The translations under genes and the position numbers were made by a program. Positions 41,892 through 50,230 of a DNA stretch of 64,000 bases are shown piece by piece. The notes under the pieces were generated by a model, which did no database searches, had not been told where the DNA came from, and saw nothing but the letters and a program-made list of their open reading frames with translations. Each line of letters starts with the position of its first letter. Position 1 is the stretch's first letter. Source of the DNA: Sandaracinobacteroides sp039808025 (GTDB taxonomy: Bacteria > Pseudomonadota > Alphaproteobacteria > Sphingomonadales > Sphingomonadaceae); assembly GCA_039808025.1 (NCBI GenBank), contig JBDHSK010000010.1, positions 35,667 to 99,666 of the forward strand. Direction: 5' to 3'.

Positions 41892-41993
41892 ATGCAGATG
41901 CAGGATTTTCAGTTGCGCCTCCTGATGCGGGCGTCGTTGATCGGCTTTATTGCCGGTTTTGCAGCCGTCGTCGTAACCATGCTGCTTGGCTAG
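41892..41993 (+). CDS. Small single-helix membrane peptide (33 residues), unrecognised
   Basis: ATG at 41892 with AGGAG 8 nt upstream and TAG at 41991. The product starts polar (MQMQDFQLRLLMRAS) and ends in one hydrophobic helix (LIGFIAGFAAVVVTMLLG), so it should sit in the inner membrane. It lies 120 nt after mlaF on the same strand. No family was recognised. Coding status rests on the good RBS and the clear membrane-helix pattern. Confidence 0.55.
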   Translation: MQMQDFQLRLLMRASLIGFIAGFAAVVVTMLLG

Positions 41994-42029
41994 CCTGCGC
42001 GCTTGCCGGCGAGGCATCGCACCCGGCGG

Positions 42030-43829
42030 TTATTGCGCGGCCAGAAGGTCGTCGCTGCTTTCGGCCTGCAATTCCCATAACTGCGCATAGAGGCCGCCGG
42101 CCGCCAGCAGATCCGCGTGGACGCCGCGTTCGATCACTTCCCCGCCTTGCAGCACGATGATCTGGTCGGCATCGACGATGGTGGACAGCCGGTGGGCGAT
42201 CACCAGGGTGGTGCGACCCTGTTCGGCCAGTTGCAGAGCGTCCTGGATTCCGGCTTCGGTGGCGCTGTCGAGGGCGCTGGTCGCTTCATCGAGGATGAGG
42301 ATCGGCGGATTTTTCAGAAGGGTGCGGGCAATCGCCACCCGCTGCTTTTCCCCGCCCGACAGTTTCAGCCCGCGTTCGCCCACCACGCTGTCATAGCCAT
42401 CGGGCAGGCTGGCGATGAACGGGGCGATGCGGGCGGCGGTCGCGGCTGCGGCAATGTCGGTTGCCGACGCCCCTTCGCGGCCATAGCCGATGTTGTAGCC
42501 GATACTGTCGTTGAACAGCACGGTATCCTGGGGGACAATTCCGATAGCGCTTCGCAACGATGACTGGGTGACGGCGTTGATCGCTTGTCCGTCGATGCGC
42601 ACGGCGCCGCGATCGATATCGTAAAAGCGATAGAGGATGCGGGCGATGGTCGATTTCCCCGCGCCCGATGGGCCGACGATGGCGGTGCGGGTGCCGGCGG
42701 GGACGGTGAACGACACCCCCTTCAGAATCGGCCGGCGCGGTTCATAGGCGAAATGCACATCATCGAAGACGATCTCGCCGCCGTTCACCACCAGCGCCGG
42801 AGCGTCGGGGGAATCGACGATTTCCGGCCGGGTGTCGAGCAGGCGGAACATCGACCCCATGTCGACCAGACCCTGGCGAATCTCGCGGTAGACCCAGCCC
42901 AGCATGTCGAGAGGGCGGAACAGCTGCATGAGCAGGGTGTTCACCAGCACCAGATCGCCCGGGGTGAGGCGGCCCTGGTGCCAGCCCCAGACAGTGAAGG
43001 CCATTGCCCCTGCCATCAGCAGGTTGGTGATCAGTGCCTGGCCGATGTTCAGAAGCGCAAGCGAGGTTTCCACTTTAGTTGTGGAACGGGCAAGGCGGGC
43101 GGCGGCATCGCCATAGCGGCGGGTTTCCCGGTCTTCGGCGTTGAAATACTTGATGGTTTCATAGTTCAGCAGGCTGTCGACGGCGCGTTGGGTGGCCTGC
43201 TGGTCGTCGTTGGTCCAGGTTTTGCGCAGGCCCACGCGCCATTCGGTGACCCGGCGGGTGAAGCCGATGTACAGCACCACCATGGCCATGGTGGCAACCA
43301 CCAGCCCGGGGCCGAACTTCAGCCAGAAGATGATGGCGACCGCCACCAGTTCAATAAGGGTGGGGGCGATGTTGAACAGCAGGAAATACAGCATCGAATC
43401 GATGGACTTGGTGCCGCGCTCGATGATGCGGGTGAGCGCCCCGGTCTTGCGTTCGAGGTGGAAGCGCAGCGACAGGCGGTGGAGGTGGGCAAAGACATCG
43501 ACCGACAGCCGCCGCGCGGCATCCTGGCCCACCAGCTCGAAAATGGCGTTGCGCAGGCTGTCGAACAATATGCCGCCGAAGCGGGCGCCGGCATAGGCAA
43601 CCACCAGCGCCAGCATGACGGGAAAGGCGGTGTCGGTGGTTCCGCTCATGGCGTCGATCAGCGCCTTGTAGGCAAAGGGCAGGGCCAGCGTGACCGCCTT
43701 GGCGAGGCCCACCAGCAACAGCGAAATCACCAGCCTCCAGCGCAGACCGCTTGCCCCCGACGGCCACAGATAGGGCAGGAATCGCCGGATATTGCGCAGC
43801 CCGTGCGGTTCGGGCGCGGGGGGGGCCAT
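42030..43829 (-). CDS. Atm1/HMT-type ABC exporter (fused permease and ATPase)
   Basis: 599 residues from the ATG at 43829; an upstream in-frame GTG at 43862 would add 11. Six-helix membrane domain with the Atm1 segment SLLNYETIKYFNAEDRE, then a nucleotide-binding domain: Walker A VGPSGAGKSTIARIL, signature LKLSGGEKQRVAIARTLL, Walker B ILILDEATSALD, H-loop LVIAHRLSTI. Bacterial Atm1-like exporters move glutathione conjugates or metal-thiol species. The frame stays open to 44600, antisense to the hydrolase gene; that part was rejected. Divergent from the metallo-hydrolase gene. Confidence 0.92.
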   Translation of the reverse strand: MAPPAPEPHGLRNIRRFLPYLWPSGASGLRWRLVISLLLVGLAKAVTLALPFAYKALIDAMSGTTDTAFPVMLALVVAYAGARFGGILFDSLRNAIFELVGQDAARRLSVDVFAHLHRLSLRFHLERKTGALTRIIERGTKSIDSMLYFLLFNIAPTLIELVAVAIIFWLKFGPGLVVATMAMVVLYIGFTRRVTEWRVGLRKTWTNDDQQATQRAVDSLLNYETIKYFNAEDRETRRYGDAAARLARSTTKVETSLALLNIGQALITNLLMAGAMAFTVWGWHQGRLTPGDLVLVNTLLMQLFRPLDMLGWVYREIRQGLVDMGSMFRLLDTRPEIVDSPDAPALVVNGGEIVFDDVHFAYEPRRPILKGVSFTVPAGTRTAIVGPSGAGKSTIARILYRFYDIDRGAVRIDGQAINAVTQSSLRSAIGIVPQDTVLFNDSIGYNIGYGREGASATDIAAAATAARIAPFIASLPDGYDSVVGERGLKLSGGEKQRVAIARTLLKNPPILILDEATSALDSATEAGIQDALQLAEQGRTTLVIAHRLSTIVDADQIIVLQGGEVIERGVHADLLAAGGLYAQLWELQAESSDDLLAAQ

Positions 43830-43904
43830 GGTGCTGGCAGGGGTATCGGGTTCGCCGTTCACGGCCGGACATGTGGTCTTGCGGGCGGGCGCTGGCAAGT
43901 CCAC

Positions 43905-44594
43905 ATGGGCCTGATGACCGACCCTGCCCCAGAGCCGCCCCTGAAGGCGGTGATCATACCGGTAACCCCCTTGCAGCAGAACTGCACGCTGATCTGGTGC
44001 ACCCGCACCATGCGCGGAGCCTTCACCGACCCCGGAGGCGACCTCGATCGCCTGCTGCAGGTGGCGAAGGAACAGGGCGTGACCATCGAGAAGCTGCTGG
44101 TGACCCACGGCCATATCGATCATTGCGGCCTGACCGGCGTGCTGGCCGAGCGGCTGGGGGTGCCGATCGAGGGGCCGCACCCCGACGACAAGTTCTGGAT
44201 CGACAGCAACCCGGAAACCGGGGCGGCCTATGGCATCGCCGGGGCCACCGCCTTCACACCCGACCGCTGGCTGTTCAATGGCGACCAGGTGACGGTGGGT
44301 GCGCTCACGCTCGACGTCTGGCACTGCCCCGGCCACACGCCGGGGCATGTGGTGTTCCACCACCCGGCGTCGCATCTGGCGATCGTTGGCGACGTGCTGT
44401 TTCAGGGGTCGATCGGTCGCACCGATTTTCCCAAGGGGGACCTGCCGACACTGGTGCAATCGATCACCGGCCGGCTGTGGCCGCTGGGCGACGACACCAC
44501 GTTCGTTCCCGGCCACGGGCCGGTTTCCACCTTCGGCCACGAACGCCAGACCAACCCGTTCGTCGGCGACCGGGCATTGGCACGGGCGCGCTGA
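43905..44594 (+). CDS. Metallo-beta-lactamase-fold hydrolase (glyoxalase II-like)
   Basis: 229 residues (ATG 43905; a second ATG at 43914). Zinc motif THGHIDHCG gives HxHxDH; further metal ligands in WHCPGHTPGHVVFH, the Asp of LAIVGDVLFQGSIGRTDF and the His of FVPGHGPVSTFGHE. This is the small glyoxalase II-like / YcbL group, which acts on thioesters such as hydroxyacylglutathione. Being next to an Atm1-type exporter, which handles glutathione-linked cargo, is suggestive but not proof. The longer plus-strand frame from 42585 is antisense to the exporter and was not used. Confidence 0.9.
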   Translation: MGLMTDPAPEPPLKAVIIPVTPLQQNCTLIWCTRTMRGAFTDPGGDLDRLLQVAKEQGVTIEKLLVTHGHIDHCGLTGVLAERLGVPIEGPHPDDKFWIDSNPETGAAYGIAGATAFTPDRWLFNGDQVTVGALTLDVWHCPGHTPGHVVFHHPASHLAIVGDVLFQGSIGRTDFPKGDLPTLVQSITGRLWPLGDDTTFVPGHGPVSTFGHERQTNPFVGDRALARAR

Positions 44595-44622
44595 GGCCAT
44601 TGTAAAATACCTTAGTAATAAA

Positions 44623-44650
44623 CCCGCCCGGCGATGGTTCGCCGGGCGGG
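44623..44650 (-). terminator. Intrinsic terminator of the OmpA/HhH gene
   Basis: cccgcccggcg (44623-44633) and cgccgggcggg (44640-44650) make an 11-bp stem with a 6-nt loop. On the minus strand it is followed by TTTATTACT, a fair U-tract, about 28 nt after the stop of the OmpA-family gene. Confidence 0.75.
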
Positions 44651-44678
44651 CAGAGATAGCCTCAGTCGGTCAGGGCTG

Positions 44679-46028
44679 TCATTCGCTGGGCGGCGCCACG
44701 TCGGTGGTGGGTTTGGCGCCCGATACGTCGCCCGGTTCCTTGATCGACACCTCTACCTTGCGGTCGGCAGCAAAGCTCGATTCGCCCGGCGTTGTATCCA
44801 TCGGCTTGTCGAGATCGATGCGGCTGCGATCAAAGCCGGCTGCTGCCAGCGCCGCCGCCACGTTCTGGGCACGGTTTTTCGCCAGCTCGGCATTATAGGC
44901 GGCATTGCCGCGCGGGTCATTATACCCCGAGACCGACAGGCGGGCATCCGGATGGCTGTCGAGATATTCCTTCAGTCTGGCGGATTCGGCGGTCAGCTCG
45001 TTCGAGACCTCGCGCTTGTCGGTGGCGAAGAACACCACCAGCATCGGCCGTCCGTTGCGTTCTTCATAGCGCACCCCTTCGCCTTCGGGGGCCGGCAGCG
45101 CTGCGGGTTCGGCAACCTGTTCGGTGACCACTTCCGCCGTTTCTACCACCGGAGCCTTCACGGTGCCGGGGCACCACACCTTCAGCAGGCACAGCAGCGC
45201 CAGCACGATGGCGGGGATCAGCCCCAGCCAGAAGGGCAGCAGCGACGGCCCGCGGCTGCTGGTGGTGGTGACGGTATCACCAATCAGCGACCGGGCATTG
45301 AGCAGCGGGCCGCTCAGCTCGCGGGTTTCCGTCCAGCTGTCGACCTTGCGCGGGCTGAGCACGGCGGCCGGCAGCCCGAGGAAGGCGGCGAGCTTCGCCA
45401 TGTCGCCGGAGAGGACGGCTTTGGCTTCGGCGATCCACTCGGCGAGGCGGGATTCCCCGATGGAGTCGCCGCTTTCAGCCAGTTTGGCGGCCAGCGCCGG
45501 GGCATCGGCGCCGGCGAGCCCCTGCAGCGATCCGACATCGGCCTTCGATAGCCGGTCGGCAATGGCGTCCCCCACTCCGGCAAGGCCGGTTAGGGGCAGG
45601 CGGCCGGCAGTCAGCACCTGCCCGAGCTTCAGGAATTCGTCGAGGTGGCCGTTGGCGAGGATTTTCGCCTGCAGGGGCCAGCTGTGCGGCTGGGCAATGG
45701 CGAAGGCGCCGCCGGCTGCCGCCAGCATCTTGGAGATATCGGCAACCGACATGTCGGCCACTTGGCTGAAGCGGTTGATCCCGTTCTTGTGGAACAGGCC
45801 GGCGATCTGCGGCCCCACGCCCTCGATCGCTTCCAGCTGGTCAACCGGATGGCTGATTTCTGCCCTGACGGTGGCGCGTTTGCCCTCGAGTGCTGCGAAG
45901 TGATCGGTCGATGATGTTGTGGTGTCAGACTTGCCCAGAAACCAGGCGATCAGACCACCGATGGCGATTCCGATGAAGATCCAGAACAGGATGGTCCACC
46001 ACCCCGCCGCGAATGCAGATGAAAGCAT
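44679..46028 (-). CDS. OmpA-family protein with helix-hairpin-helix segment and two membrane helices
   Basis: 449 residues. Order of parts: membrane helix (about 8-30, AGWWTILFWIFIGIAIGGLI); a helix-hairpin-helix-like unit (about 65-93, LEAIEGVGPQIAGLFHKNGI), with a further similar stretch LPLTGLAGVGDAIADRLSKA; a second membrane helix near 245-268 (LLPFWLGLIPAIVLALLCLL); and a C-terminal OmpA-like peptidoglycan-binding domain (LVVFFATDKREVSNELTAES, then YNDPRGNAAYNAELAKNRAQ). HhH units normally bind DNA or act as protein-interaction modules; here they would be placed beside the membrane. RBS GAGGGA. Single-gene unit with its own terminator. Confidence 0.85.
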   Translation of the reverse strand: MLSSAFAAGWWTILFWIFIGIAIGGLIAWFLGKSDTTTSSTDHFAALEGKRATVRAEISHPVDQLEAIEGVGPQIAGLFHKNGINRFSQVADMSVADISKMLAAAGGAFAIAQPHSWPLQAKILANGHLDEFLKLGQVLTAGRLPLTGLAGVGDAIADRLSKADVGSLQGLAGADAPALAAKLAESGDSIGESRLAEWIAEAKAVLSGDMAKLAAFLGLPAAVLSPRKVDSWTETRELSGPLLNARSLIGDTVTTTSSRGPSLLPFWLGLIPAIVLALLCLLKVWCPGTVKAPVVETAEVVTEQVAEPAALPAPEGEGVRYEERNGRPMLVVFFATDKREVSNELTAESARLKEYLDSHPDARLSVSGYNDPRGNAAYNAELAKNRAQNVAAALAAAGFDRSRIDLDKPMDTTPGESSFAADRKVEVSIKEPGDVSGAKPTTDVAPPSE

Positions 46029-46278
46029 GGGTAATTCCCTCGTTGTCCCTCTTGTTGTGGGCCATGTGTGGAACGAGCCTGCCTCATGGTCAAGAATGAA
46101 TTCTCGTGTCTGGTGGTAACTGCTCTTGTCGGATTATGCGATTACTGTAGTGGAAAGCACCGAATTATGATATTGCGTCTGTTGCGGAAGGGCGGGGGCA
46201 ACACTTCATTCATGGGCTGACGGCTGGTAACTGGCGGTCCTGATGGCCGGTCTGAGGGTGTCCCGGAAGGAGGGCGGC

Positions 46279-46725
46279 ATGTCGATGGGTACGGGGGTGA
46301 AGGTGCCCTGGCATTTCTGGCTGGTGGCGCTGGCCGCCATCGCATGGAATGCCTTTGGCGCCATCGATTTTAGCATGACGCAACTGCGAGGCGACTCCTG
46401 GTTGCGCCAGATGCAGATGACCGAGCCGCAGATCGCCTATTTTCATGCCATGCCGGCCTACATGCATCTGCTGTGGGGGGTTGGCACCTGGGGGGCGGTG
46501 ACCGGCGCGCTGCTGATGCTGATGCGCAACCGCCGGGCGGTCGCCATGTTTGCCATGTCGCTGCTCGCCTATGTGCTCAGTCTCGTCTACACCTATCTGC
46601 TGTCGGACGGCTGGTCGGTGATGGGCGGGCCCAAGGTGTTGGCGATGCAGGCCATCATTCTGGCGGGTTGCCTGTTTTTCCTGTGGTATGCCGTTGGCGC
46701 CCGTCGCCGGCAGATCCTGCGATAG
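46279..46725 (+). CDS. Small four-helix membrane protein, unknown function
   Basis: 148 residues from the ATG at 46279, preceded by AAGGAGG. Four hydrophobic segments: WHFWLVALAAIAWNAFGAID, HLLWGVGTWGAVTGALLMLM, AVAMFAMSLLAYVLSLVYTY and MQAIILAGCLFFLWYAVGA, ending in a basic tail RRRQILR. No family recognised with confidence. Convergent with corA (23 nt between stops), divergent from the OmpA gene (250 nt). Confidence 0.8.
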   Translation: MSMGTGVKVPWHFWLVALAAIAWNAFGAIDFSMTQLRGDSWLRQMQMTEPQIAYFHAMPAYMHLLWGVGTWGAVTGALLMLMRNRRAVAMFAMSLLAYVLSLVYTYLLSDGWSVMGGPKVLAMQAIILAGCLFFLWYAVGARRRQILR

Positions 46726-46748
46726 GGCGGGGTGCCGCGCCGTTCCGG

Positions 46749-47738
46749 TTACAGCCAGCCCTTGCGACGACAGTACCAGAGCGGCAGCAGCGCCGACACC
46801 AGCATGAGGATGAGCGCGCCCGGATACCCCAGCCGGTGGTGCAGTTCGGGCATGAAATCGAAGTTCATCCCGTAGATCCCGGCGATCAGGGTGGGGGGCA
46901 TCAGCACGATCGAGGCGAAGCTCAGGATCTTGATGATGACGTTCTGCTCGATCGAGATACGCCCGACAGCGGCATCGAGCAGGAAGAACACGTTCTGCAT
47001 CAGGTAGCTGTTGTTCTCGGTGAGGCTGGCGATGTCGCTGGCAAGCGAGCGCAGCATGTCGCGCTCCAGCCGTTCGGGCTTGCCGTTCTCTCCCAGCGAG
47101 GCGGTGAGGAAGCTGACTACGCGCGACAGGGTCTGCAGCGAATCATGCACCTTGTTGAGGGCATACTGGTTGTTGCCGATGCTGTGCAGCAGGTTCTGCA
47201 GGGCAAGGGGCGACAGGCGGTGATCGGGCGGGTCGTGACGGCCGAACACCCGGGCGCTTGCCTCGTCGATGCGCAGGCCCAGGGTTTCCAGCACATCGGC
47301 AGCCCTGTCGACGATAAGGTCGAGCAGATGCAGCATTACGGCCCGCCCGTTGGCCCCGGGCGAGGCCCTGGCCGCCTGCTGCAGGGCGGTGACGAAGGAT
47401 TTGGGCGTGACCCAGCGCAGCGTGACCAGCTGGCCGCCGGGTGCCAGCACGAAACCGATCGGAGCGCTGACCGGTGCGCCGCTGTCCATGCCGGCGACCA
47501 CCACCGCTGTCATGTAGCAGGCGCCGTTCTCGCGGTAGACCCGGCTTGAGGCCTCGATCTCGTTCAGGTCTTCGGCGGTGGGAAGTTCGATGCCCAGCGC
47601 GCGTTCCACCAGCGCCACGTCCTCGCCCGCCGGCTCGAAAAGATCGATCCACACCGCCCCGGCAATGGCAGCGCCATCGGCGGGGGCTGCGGGCGGTTCG
47701 GCCGGGGTCGGCCGGTCAGCGAAATGGAGAACGAGAAT
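46749..47738 (-). CDS. corA: CorA-family magnesium transporter, apparent AUU start
   Basis: The GMN signature is present in IAGIYGMNFDFMPELHHRLG between two C-terminal membrane helices, and the cytoplasmic funnel domain precedes it (ELPTAEDLNEIEASSRVYRE, a family hallmark). From the first standard start (GTG, 47654) only 301 residues are read, yet in-frame family-like sequence continues upstream (ILVLHFADRPTPAEPP) to an ATT at 47738, which has a perfect AAGGAGG 6 nt before it; no ATG, GTG or TTG lies between. From there the protein is 329 residues, the usual CorA length. Last gene of an eight-gene minus-strand run; 25 nt after the patatin gene. Confidence 0.85.
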   Translation of the reverse strand: MLVLHFADRPTPAEPPAAPADGAAIAGAVWIDLFEPAGEDVALVERALGIELPTAEDLNEIEASSRVYRENGACYMTAVVVAGMDSGAPVSAPIGFVLAPGGQLVTLRWVTPKSFVTALQQAARASPGANGRAVMLHLLDLIVDRAADVLETLGLRIDEASARVFGRHDPPDHRLSPLALQNLLHSIGNNQYALNKVHDSLQTLSRVVSFLTASLGENGKPERLERDMLRSLASDIASLTENNSYLMQNVFFLLDAAVGRISIEQNVIIKILSFASIVLMPPTLIAGIYGMNFDFMPELHHRLGYPGALILMLVSALLPLWYCRRKGWL

Positions 47739-47763
47739 GGCTGGCCTCCTTCCGGTTTAGTAT

Positions 47764-48960
47764 TCAGCGTCGGCCGGGCAAGGGGGCCACCCGCTGGCGG
47801 GGCGGACGGTCGACATCGATGTCGTGTACGCCGATCTTATCGGGGTGGCACGACCAGTCGCGGGCACACATCACCTTTGCGGCATCGCGGCGACCGGCGG
47901 CGCGATGCGCCTCCATGGTTGGGCGGGAAAATTCAAAGGCGCGCGCCTTGCCGCTGTAGGCCTTGTCGCGATAGATGATCTGGGCGATTTCGATGCGCTT
48001 TTCCTCGGCGAAATCGCTGAGCATCTCCCGTTCCTCGTCGGACAGGTTGGCGAGCAGGGTGCTATCGCAGGCGAGCAGCGTACGAATGCGGGCCCGCAAT
48101 GGCGACAGCGCCATTTCCATATTGGTTCCCATGCGGGTGCGGCTGGAAAAGCGGATGTCCTGGGCGCGTGTTTCGGCGTCGAGCATGTTCCGCGGCAGTG
48201 CTCCTTGTGCGGGGAACAGGTCGACCTGGAAGATATTCTTGTCGTTGCTGGTCGATTCATCGAGCACGTGCTGGATGGGAGCGTTGGAGGCGACACCGCC
48301 ATCCCAGAACCAGTCCCCGTCGATCTCGATCGGCGGGAAGCCCGGGGGCAGCGCACCGGAGGCCAGGATGTGCCGCGCGTCGATGCGGGTGTGGTGGGGG
48401 CCGCCCTTGTTGTCGAAGAAATGCATGTTGCCGGTGGAGACGCTGACCGCCCCCACCGACAGGCGAACCGGGCCATCGTTCAGCAGGTCCCAGTCGATCA
48501 GATCGTTCAGAGTCGCGATCAGCGGGGTGGTATCGTAATAGCTGATCGCTTCCATGGTGCCATCGGGCTGGAACTGCGGCGGCGGCACCCTGGGCTTGAA
48601 AAAGCCGGGAACCCCGCAGGTGGCGGTCCAGAAAGCCGCCCCTTGCGACCAGAGTTCGCGGCAATGCCCTTCGGGGATGGGAAGGGGGCTGTCGAGCCCG
48701 CCCGAGACCCGTTCCCAGAACGTCACGAGTGCGGGAATGCGTTTGCCGGGTGCGTTGCCGGCTAGGAGCGCGGCGTTGATGGCGCCGATCGAGATGCCGG
48801 CCACCCAGTCGAGCGGCAGGCGATAGCGTGACAGTTCCTCGACAACGCCGAGGTGATAGGCGCCGAGCGCCCCGCCACCTTGCAGCACCAGCGCGTTGAG
48901 GCAGCGCTCCGGATCGCCGTCGGGCCAGTTCGGGCAGGTCTTGCTTCGCTTACGGGCCAT
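47764..48960 (-). CDS. Patatin-like phospholipase family protein (with DUF3734-type C-terminus)
   Basis: 398 residues from the ATG at 48960. Oxyanion loop LQGGGALGAYHLG at 27-39, nucleophile Ser57 in GISIGA, and catalytic Asp in FWDGGVASN near 221, the complete Ser-Asp dyad of patatins. A roughly 120-residue helical extension follows (LPRNMLDAETRAQDIRFSSR onward), matching the DUF3734-type tail. Likely a cytoplasmic or membrane-associated acyl hydrolase. The frame remains open to 49152 but without homology before residue 1. Confidence 0.93.
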   Translation of the reverse strand: MARKRSKTCPNWPDGDPERCLNALVLQGGGALGAYHLGVVEELSRYRLPLDWVAGISIGAINAALLAGNAPGKRIPALVTFWERVSGGLDSPLPIPEGHCRELWSQGAAFWTATCGVPGFFKPRVPPPQFQPDGTMEAISYYDTTPLIATLNDLIDWDLLNDGPVRLSVGAVSVSTGNMHFFDNKGGPHHTRIDARHILASGALPPGFPPIEIDGDWFWDGGVASNAPIQHVLDESTSNDKNIFQVDLFPAQGALPRNMLDAETRAQDIRFSSRTRMGTNMEMALSPLRARIRTLLACDSTLLANLSDEEREMLSDFAEEKRIEIAQIIYRDKAYSGKARAFEFSRPTMEAHRAAGRRDAAKVMCARDWSCHPDKIGVHDIDVDRPPRQRVAPLPGRR

Positions 48961-48986
48961 GAAGCATCTTTCGAGACGGGGCGGTG

Positions 48987-49430
48987 TCAGCTGGCCGGGT
49001 TTGCCGAATTCGAGAGGTTTGCGAGGAGATCGGCCATGGGCCTGAGGTCGTAGCCGCAAGCAGCGGCAGCGGCAACAAGCGCTGCGGGGTCGGCCCCGGC
49101 TGACGCCTGCGCCAGTGCCCACAAGTGCGTCGAGCGGTTGCCCGAGCGGCACCAGGCGAACACCGGACCACCGGCCGAAGCCAGAGCTTCGGCCATCGTC
49201 GAAACCAGATCGGGCCCGAAACCGCCAGCCACCGGGATGTAGCGATAGGAAAGCCCGGCGGCGGCCGCCGCTGTCGCGAACGGCTGCGAACGGTGCGAGG
49301 GCGGCACTTCGGCATCGGGGCGGTTGTTGATCACCAGCGCATAGCCCTGCGCCTTGAGCGCCGGCAGATCGTCGGGGTCGATCTGCGGTGCAGCGGTGAA
49401 GCGGTCGGTCAGCGGGTGGCCGGCGATCAT
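48987..49430 (-). CDS. TIGR01244-type (DUF442) putative sulfurtransferase/phosphatase
   Basis: 147 residues from the ATG at 49430. The fold is PTP/rhodanese-like: DPDDLPALKAQGYALVINNR, then VPPSHRSQPFATAAAAAGLS, YRYIPVAGGFGPDLVSTMAE, and the active-site loop FAWCRSGNRSTHLW with the catalytic Cys. Members of this group are found alone or fused to metallo-beta-lactamase-like sulfur dioxygenases (Blh type) and act in sulfide or persulfide handling; activity here is inferred. Starts 4 nt after the end of the enoyl-CoA hydratase gene. Confidence 0.9.
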   Translation of the reverse strand: MIAGHPLTDRFTAAPQIDPDDLPALKAQGYALVINNRPDAEVPPSHRSQPFATAAAAAGLSYRYIPVAGGFGPDLVSTMAEALASAGGPVFAWCRSGNRSTHLWALAQASAGADPAALVAAAAACGYDLRPMADLLANLSNSANPAS

Positions 49431-49434
49431 CGGG

Positions 49435-50220
49435 TCAGCGCCCCGTCCATTCGGCCTTGCGACGGGCAGTGAAGGCCGCCATGCCTTCCCGCTTGTCGGC
49501 CGAGGCGGCAAGGCCGTGGAACAGTTTGCGTTCATAGCGGATGCCGGTGGTGAGAGTGGTTTCGAACGCAGTATTCACGGCCTCCTTGTTGGCAATGGCG
49601 GCGAGCGGCGCCATCGCGGCTATCTCGGCCGCCACTTTCAGCGCCTCGTCGATCAGCTGGTCGGCAGGCACCACCCGCGCCACCAGCCCGGAGCGTTCAG
49701 CCTCTGCGGCGTCGATCATGCGGCCGGTCAGCACCATGTCCATCGCTTTTGCCTTGCCGACAGCATGGGTAAGCCGCTGCGACCCTCCCATTCCGGGAAT
49801 CACTCCCAGCTTGATTTCCGGCTGGCCGAATCTGGCACTGTCGGCGGCGATGATGAAATCGGCCATCATCGCCACCTCGCAGCCACCGCCCAGCGCATAG
49901 CCGGCAACGGCGGCGATCCACGGTTTGCGGGTGGCCGTGACGGTTTCATAGCCGGCAAACAGGTTGATGATATAGGAATCGGAAAAGCCGAGGTTTTCCA
50001 TTTCCTTGATATCGGCTCCGGCGGCAAAGGCCTTTTCCGAACCCGTAAGCACCAGGCAGCGTTGCGCCTCGTCAGCATCATAGGCGGCCATCACGGCGAT
50101 CAGGTCGGCCAGCACCCGGGAATTGATGGCATTCAATGCCTGCGGACGGTTGAACCGCACCAGAGTGACGGCATCGTGACGTTCGACCAGCAGGGTTTCG
50201 TAAGTGGCGGCTTTGGTCAT
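49435..50220 (-). CDS. Enoyl-CoA hydratase
   Basis: 261 residues from the ATG at 50220. Crotonase family with both catalytic Glu in place: GYALGGGCEVAMMADFIIAA and FGQPEIKLGVIPGMGGSQRL, the pattern of true 2-enoyl-CoA hydratases; oxyanion loop FAAGADIKEM. Hydrates trans-2-enoyl-CoA in beta-oxidation. It differs from the window's other crotonase (19672-20487), which has the dienoyl isomerase residues. Inside the minus-strand run, 10 nt after the S58 peptidase gene. Confidence 0.94.
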   Translation of the reverse strand: MTKAATYETLLVERHDAVTLVRFNRPQALNAINSRVLADLIAVMAAYDADEAQRCLVLTGSEKAFAAGADIKEMENLGFSDSYIINLFAGYETVTATRKPWIAAVAGYALGGGCEVAMMADFIIAADSARFGQPEIKLGVIPGMGGSQRLTHAVGKAKAMDMVLTGRMIDAAEAERSGLVARVVPADQLIDEALKVAAEIAAMAPLAAIANKEAVNTAFETTLTTGIRYERKLFHGLAASADKREGMAAFTARRKAEWTGR

Positions 50221-50230
50221 CAGAGATCTT

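Noticed and set aside
42585..43904. Plus-strand open frame leading into the metallo-hydrolase gene
   Set aside because: Antisense to the ABC exporter; the hydrolase domain begins only at about 43905.
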